From Conexibacter sp. (lineage in GTDB: Bacteria > Actinomycetota > Thermoleophilia > Solirubrobacterales > Solirubrobacteraceae): a DNA stretch of 17,996 bases. Shown here one piece after another: positions 14,622 to 17,996 of the stretch. The stretch lies in contig JAOPZP010000370.1 of NCBI GenBank assembly GCA_025964055.1, positions 1-17,996 of the forward strand, in the 5' to 3' direction. A program made the translations under genes and the position numbers. Under the pieces are notes generated by a model. The model was not told the DNA's origin. It was given only the letters and a program-made list of their open reading frames with translations, and made no database searches. Position 1 is the stretch's first letter. Each line of letters starts with the position of its first letter.

Positions 14622-16172
14622 TCACGCCCCGCTCGGACCCGACGTGACGACCACCGCAGCACTCCAGGGCGGCAACGCCACGCGGACGGTGCCGCGGACG
14701 ACCGCGGCCCACGCCGGCGTGCGTCGCCCGACGGCGACGAGGCGCCCGTTCACGCTCACGCGGGTCTGGCCGTCGATCGCCATGCGCTGCCGGCCGGCGA
14801 CATCGCGTCCGGCTCGGGTCATGCGGACGACGCGCGCCCATCCGCCCGCCTGCGGCAGATGGATCCGCGCGACGATCGCGCGGTGGGCGTCGAGGTTCTC
14901 GACGAGGACGCGCAGCCGGCCGTCGGACCCGCGGAGCGCCCAGGCGGGCCGGCCCGCCGGCGCCGTGGCGGCGGCGACCAGCTGGGGGTCGGGACCCAGC
15001 GCCTGGCGCACGAAGGTCAGCCCGTCGAACAAGGCCGTCGGCTGGACCTCGGCGGTGCCGTTGCTGCCGCGCACGACGTGAAACGGGTCGTAGACCGAGC
15101 CGGAGGCGTGAAGATCGACCTGGCCGGCGCCGGCCTGCGCCGCCGACAGCAGGAAGGCGGGGGCCCAGAGCGCCGATGCGGCTCCGTTGCTGACGCCGCG
15201 GGCGCCGCCGCAGGCGACCGAGTTGGCCTCGGAGACGACGAGCGGCGTGTGCGCCCTGGCGGCGTCGGCCACGGCCCACGCGACCACGTGCCGGATCTCG
15301 CCGGCCCACGAGGAGCGGGCCAGCAGCGCTCGCTCGGTCGGCCAGGCGTGGCTGTGCGGCTTCTTCCCGCAGACGTTGAGCGGATAGGCGTGGACCGTCG
15401 CGGCCTGCGGATGCGCGCGGGCCAGGAAGGGCGCGAAGTCCTTGCGCCAGCGGGCGTCGGCGAAGTCCGGTCCGGCCAGCGGACCGATGGCGCCGAGCCG
15501 GTGGCGGATGCTTGCGTACTGCCGGAGGTAGTCGGCGAACGACCAGGACGGCGCACGCGCCGTGATCACCCGCCGGTCGGCCAGCCGCGCCCAGCGCTGC
15601 ACGCCGTACCGGTCGGGCTCGTTGCCGAGGCTGAAGCTGACACTCCCCGGCGGCAGGGCGCCCGCGGCAGCGCGCGCGATCGGGATGGCCGCCTGCGGGT
15701 CGCCATGGGCCAGATCCAGACCGACCTGCACGGGGCCTCCGGCCTCGCGCGCGAGCAGCCCGAACGCCGGCCAGAACCCGGCCGGTGGCGTCCACACGGC
15801 CCCGGTCGGCGCCGCCCGGGCGGTCGGCCACATCCGGTCCTGGCTGTTTCCGCCGATGCGCAGCGGTGGGCGGCCCAGCAGGCGCAACGCGTCCACCAAC
15901 CCCGGCGGGGGCGTGCCCGTTGATCCGAGATCGTGGGCCAGGACCGGCCACTCGACCGAGAGCCCGACGAGCCCCGCCGAGACCGGGCGTCCCGGTCCGG
16001 TCCACCTGGGGCGGACGTCGAGGACCCGCGCCGGGGCGTGGCCCGCGCCACTGCGAATCCAGTGCGCGGCGGTCAGGTCCCGGAGCTGGGACTGCGCGAT
16101 CGACGTGGTGACGAGCACACCCGCGGCGACCGCGGCCACCGCCAGCCAGGCGACCCTGGGTGCGCCGGTCAT
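14622..16172 (-). CDS. GH79-like glycoside hydrolase (beta-glucuronidase/heparanase type), exported or anchored
   Basis: This 516-residue protein starts at ATG 16172 with GGAGG eight bases upstream. The N-terminal hydrophobic segment (about 8-26, AWLAVAAVAAGVLVTTSIA) is a signal peptide or membrane anchor. A TIM-barrel follows: LSVEWPVLAHD (71-81), LRIGGNSQDRMW (104-115), SFSLGNEPDRYG (179-190; predicted acid/base Glu185) and LVVSEANSVACGGARGVSN (311-329; predicted nucleophile Glu315). The SExNSxxCGG..GVS motif is characteristic of the GH79 beta-glucuronidase/heparanase family. A C-terminal beta-sandwich (about 395-512) completes the protein. The expected reaction is removal of beta-linked glucuronic acid or its 4-O-methyl form outside the cytoplasm. 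A GH43 gene lies 135 bases upstream on the same strand. A palindrome at 16239-16256 could control it. Confidence 0.82.
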   Translation of the reverse strand: MTGAPRVAWLAVAAVAAGVLVTTSIAQSQLRDLTAAHWIRSGAGHAPARVLDVRPRWTGPGRPVSAGLVGLSVEWPVLAHDLGSTGTPPPGLVDALRLLGRPPLRIGGNSQDRMWPTARAAPTGAVWTPPAGFWPAFGLLAREAGGPVQVGLDLAHGDPQAAIPIARAAAGALPPGSVSFSLGNEPDRYGVQRWARLADRRVITARAPSWSFADYLRQYASIRHRLGAIGPLAGPDFADARWRKDFAPFLARAHPQAATVHAYPLNVCGKKPHSHAWPTERALLARSSWAGEIRHVVAWAVADAARAHTPLVVSEANSVACGGARGVSNGAASALWAPAFLLSAAQAGAGQVDLHASGSVYDPFHVVRGSNGTAEVQPTALFDGLTFVRQALGPDPQLVAAATAPAGRPAWALRGSDGRLRVLVENLDAHRAIVARIHLPQAGGWARVVRMTRAGRDVAGRQRMAIDGQTRVSVNGRLVAVGRRTPAWAAVVRGTVRVALPPWSAAVVVTSGPSGA

Positions 16173-16238
16173 CGCGGGTACCTCCGCCGACGGCCACGGC
16201 GATCGAGGGAGTCGGTGAGCACGCGAAGCACCGTCCCG

Positions 16239-16256
16239 CGCCGCCATTTGGTGGCG
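16239..16256. promoter_or_regulatory. Palindrome upstream of the GH79 gene, candidate operator
   Basis: CGCCGCCA-TT-TGGTGGCG has 8-base arms with one mismatch and lies 66 bases before the GH79 ATG, in the gap after the GH43 stop. Its symmetry and size suit a dimeric repressor such as a LacI- or TetR-type sugar regulator. No such regulator is encoded in the window. Confidence 0.35.
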
Positions 16257-16307
16257 TGTCCGCAGGACGTGAGGATCGTGTTACGGCTGTCGCGCGGCGA
16301 CGCCGCG

Positions 16308-17333
16308 TCAGTCGGAGTCCGCCACGCTGCTGGGCCCGCGTCCGGCCGCCACGGTGGGCCAGCCGTCGCTGGTCCAGCGGACGCGATCGAGCAGCCCGTA
16401 GCGCTGGGCCATCCGTGGATCGGCGGCGCGATAGGCGTGGTAGACGACGAACTCCCGGCCGTCGTCGTCGGCGACGAACGACGCGTGGCCCGGGCAGCGC
16501 CATGCGGCGCTCGACGCGAGGATCGGGTTGAGCGGCGCGCGCTGCCAGGGGCCGCGAAGGGACCGGGCGCGGGCCACGCCCAGCGCGTAGCGGCACTTGG
16601 GCGGCCCGTAGGAGTTGCCCGAGTAGAACAAGTAGGTCCAGCCGCCGCGCACGACGATCGACGGCGCCTCGACGACACCGCCCTCCCACGGATCCTGGTT
16701 GCGCAGCAGCGGGAGCGGGCGGCCGACGAGCGTGACGCCGTCCGGGCTCAGGCGCTGGCGCCAGATGACCGAGGGGCGCCCGATCGCGTTGCCGTCCTCC
16801 TTCCAGACGAGGAAGAGGCGGCCGTACTTGTCGCGCGTCGTCGTGGGGTCGATGGACCCGGCGGGCTGGCAGACCAGCGGCCCGCGGTCGGTGTAGGGGC
16901 CGGCCACGCTCGTCGCCGTGGCGACCGCCACGCAGAGCCGGCCGCCGCGCTTGCGGGCTGCGTAGTAGACGCGGACGCCGGCGGCGTCGACGAAGATCTC
17001 GGGGGCCCAGAAGGAGTCGCTGGCCCAGGCCGGCAGCTGCGTGAAGATCGCCCCCGCCGACGTCCAGTGCACGAGGTCGGTGGAGCGCATCAGCGGGAAG
17101 CCGGGCGCCGCGGCCGACGACGTGGACGTCGCCCAATAGGTCTCGCCGTCGCGGACGACCGAGGGGTCCGGGAAGTCGCCGGCGATCACCGGGTTGCTCC
17201 ACACCAGCGGCGCCGGCGTCACCAGCACCGGGGCGGCGGCGTCCTGGGCGGCGGCAGCCCCGACCCCGAGCGTCAGGACGACGACGAGCAGCAGCACGGG
17301 GATGCGCAGGGTGAGACGGGAAGGGCGGAGCAC
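16308..17333 (-). CDS. Exported GH43-family glycoside hydrolase (arabinofuranosidase/xylosidase type)
   Basis: This 341-residue protein has a signal peptide (LRIPVLLLVVVLTLGVGAAAA, cleavage near 29-34) and a single five-bladed GH43 propeller. The three catalytic acids are in place: Asp56 in AGDFPDPSVVRDG (general base), Asp162 in GSIDPTT (pKa modulator) and Glu222 in VVEAPSIV (general acid). Other family marks are STDLVHWTSAG, SFWAPEIF, YLFYSGNSYG and CPGHASFV. It should act outside the cell on arabinose-, xylose- or galactose-containing side chains; subfamily and linkage cannot be read here. The start codon is GTG 17333 with no strong ribosome site. No carbohydrate-binding module is present. 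It probably works with the neighbouring GH79-like enzyme. Confidence 0.87.
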   Translation of the reverse strand: MLRPSRLTLRIPVLLLVVVLTLGVGAAAAQDAAAPVLVTPAPLVWSNPVIAGDFPDPSVVRDGETYWATSTSSAAAPGFPLMRSTDLVHWTSAGAIFTQLPAWASDSFWAPEIFVDAAGVRVYYAARKRGGRLCVAVATATSVAGPYTDRGPLVCQPAGSIDPTTTRDKYGRLFLVWKEDGNAIGRPSVIWRQRLSPDGVTLVGRPLPLLRNQDPWEGGVVEAPSIVVRGGWTYLFYSGNSYGPPKCRYALGVARARSLRGPWQRAPLNPILASSAAWRCPGHASFVADDDGREFVVYHAYRAADPRMAQRYGLLDRVRWTSDGWPTVAAGRGPSSVADSD

Positions 17334-17440
17334 GGGTCAGGGCGATGGACGGCGGCCGTTCGTGCCGCCGTGGGCCCCAGCATGGGGCCGGCATCGGACG
17401 GAGACGGTAGCGGGCCGGCCGTGCCCCGGTTTCGTACGTT

Positions 17441-17464
17441 TTGCCACTTGGGGGTGTGTGGCAA
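17441..17464. promoter_or_regulatory. Inverted repeat upstream of the GH43 gene
   Basis: TTGCCAC and GTGGCAA form perfect 7-base arms around a 10-base spacer, about 108 bases upstream of the GH43 GTG. It lies in the non-coding stretch 17334-17551, the only AT-richer part of that interval, and could be an activator or repressor site. Nothing else is recognisable in 17334-17516. Confidence 0.35.
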
Positions 17465-17516
17465 CTGCAACGATCGCGTACCGGATAGGACCGGCCGCTC
17501 TCGTTCCGTGCGGAGC

Positions 17517-17541
17517 GGCGCCGCGCACAGCGCGCGGCGCC
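17517..17541 (-). terminator. Strong GC hairpin after the minus-strand gene remnant
   Basis: GGCGCCGCGC-ACAGC-GCGCGGCGCC is a perfect 10-base inverted repeat starting 10 bases beyond the TAG at 17554-17552. It has no T-tract but is a very stable stem, as often seen at actinobacterial transcript ends. Confidence 0.45.
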
Positions 17542-17551
17542 GGCCCGTCGC

Positions 17552-17720
17552 CTACGTCTTCGGCAGCGACACGTCGCCCATCCGCAGCTCGAGGTGCTCG
17601 CTGTAGAGCGCCTTGCGCTTGGCGTCGTCGGTCTCCCTGGCCGCCTGGGCGATGAGCGCGTCGTCGGTGCGACATGCGGGCGAGGTAGGCGTTCGCGTTC
17701 CTCGCCTGTCAAGTCGCCGA
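17552..17720 (-). pseudogene. Remnant of a small minus-strand gene, frameshifted, family unknown
   Basis: Read on the minus strand, three frames in turn give protein-like sequence: GDLTGEER (near 17710-17690), then NAYLARMS (near 17695-17670), then RTDDALIAQAARETDD and AKRKALYSEHLELRMGDVSLPKT, ending at TAG 17554-17552. The coherent helical, charged C-terminus and the terminator-like hairpin after the stop suggest a once-real gene with one or two single-base indels. No start with a ribosome site is visible and I cannot name the family. Confidence 0.4.
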
Positions 17721-17803
17721 TCGTCTGACCGCCTCGTGGCCCGGGCGAAATCGCGGTGTTAGGCTCGCCGCCGGGGGGACATCCCGGCTGGAGAGGCAGG
17801 ACG

Positions 17804-17996
17804 ATGTCGACGCGACGGTGCATGACGGTGCTGGCGATCGCGACCCTGACGACCCTGGGCGCGGCTCCTACGGCGAGCGCGGCGACGAAGCTCGTGGTCG
17901 CGGGTGGCCCGCCGCCCACGGCGAGCTTGGCCGGGTCGGCGAAGTTCCCCAAGGGCCTCGATCTCAACGGCTTCTTCCGCCGGCAGATCACCATCC
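17804..17996 (+). CDS. Exported protein, possibly cupredoxin-like (5' part, cut by window end)
   Basis: ATG 17804 is preceded by GAGAGG seven bases upstream. The first 64 codons give a signal peptide (MTVLAIATLTTLGAAPTASA, cleavage near residue 26). The mature start is ATKLVVAGGPPP with KGLDLNGFFRRQITI. A mature start of this kind (xTKxVxxGxPPP ... NxFFxxxxTIxxGD) is familiar from plastocyanin-like exported proteins of related actinobacteria. The copper ligands would lie beyond the window, so the family call is only a suggestion. A hairpin GCCGGG-N7-CCCGGC (17770-17788) lies in its upstream region. Confidence 0.6.
   Translation, partial: MSTRRCMTVLAIATLTTLGAAPTASAATKLVVAGGPPPTASLAGSAKFPKGLDLNGFFRRQITI

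Noticed and set aside
17770..17803. Riboswitch (for example c-di-GMP type) upstream of the right-edge gene
   Set aside because: Only one simple GC hairpin is present. The conserved core bases of known riboswitch classes are not recognisable.
14572..17994. Very long minus-strand open frame (about 1140 codons)
   Set aside because: It runs in a frame with Arg/Pro/Ala-rich, domainless sequence through both glycoside hydrolase genes and across their intergenic gaps. It is a high-GC artefact.
1..17996. tRNA, rRNA or CRISPR arrays
   Set aside because: No cloverleaf-like sequence, rRNA core motif or regularly spaced direct repeats were seen on either strand by eye.

Overview
The window is very GC-rich and its coding density and codon choice (G or C at nearly every third position) fit an actinobacterium. 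Exported glycine/aspartate-repeat proteins, an exported beta-propeller remnant with VYVGG repeats and a cupredoxin-like exported protein suggest a Thermoleophilia / Solirubrobacterales type of organism. That placement is inferred from style only; there is no rRNA or marker gene here. I found no tRNA, rRNA or CRISPR array.

Region 1 (1-3470) is a worn, rearranged stretch. It holds the frameshifted 3' end of an Ig-like surface protein, an intact exported calcium-repeat protein, the 3' part of an IS256-family transposase, a loose piece of an OmpR-type DNA-binding domain joined directly to it, a broken beta-propeller piece, and a small two-helix membrane ORF on the minus strand. Region 2 (3475-4978) has two ordinary plus-strand genes: a small exported protein and a zinc-free quinone-oxidoreductase-type MDR enzyme.

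Region 3 (4975-14609) is the core. A minus-strand operon runs from 13391 downward: ABC permease (ssuC), ATPase (ssuB), LLM-class FMNH2 monooxygenase (SfnG/SsuD-like), DszB-like desulfinase, SsuA-type binding lipoprotein and SfnB/DszC-like flavin monooxygenase. Most junctions are 4-base overlaps or short gaps. After a 128-base gap, a hybrid histidine kinase with PAS-PAS-GAF-HisKA_3-HATPase-REC architecture follows on the same strand. Divergently, from 13446, runs a second SfnB/DszC-like monooxygenase. Together these genes look like an organosulfur scavenging system: uptake of a sulfonate, sulfone or aryl-sulfur compound, stepwise flavin-dependent oxygenation, and release of sulfite by a desulfinase. 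The parts parallel the Dsz 4S scheme (C-type, LLM-type and B-type enzymes). The desulfinase keeps the Cys/His/Arg catalytic set, and its only cysteine is the catalytic one. A 54-base divergent control region contains an inverted repeat inside a promoter-like element and suggests leaderless or near-leaderless transcripts.

Region 4 (14622-17333) carries two exported glycoside hydrolases on the minus strand, a GH79-like beta-glucuronidase and a GH43 enzyme. They would suit removal of glucuronic acid and arabinose or xylose from plant-type polysaccharide. Region 5 (17334-17996) has an inverted repeat upstream of the GH43 gene, a remnant of a small minus-strand gene with a strong hairpin after its stop, and the start of a plus-strand exported, possibly cupredoxin-like, gene cut by the window edge.
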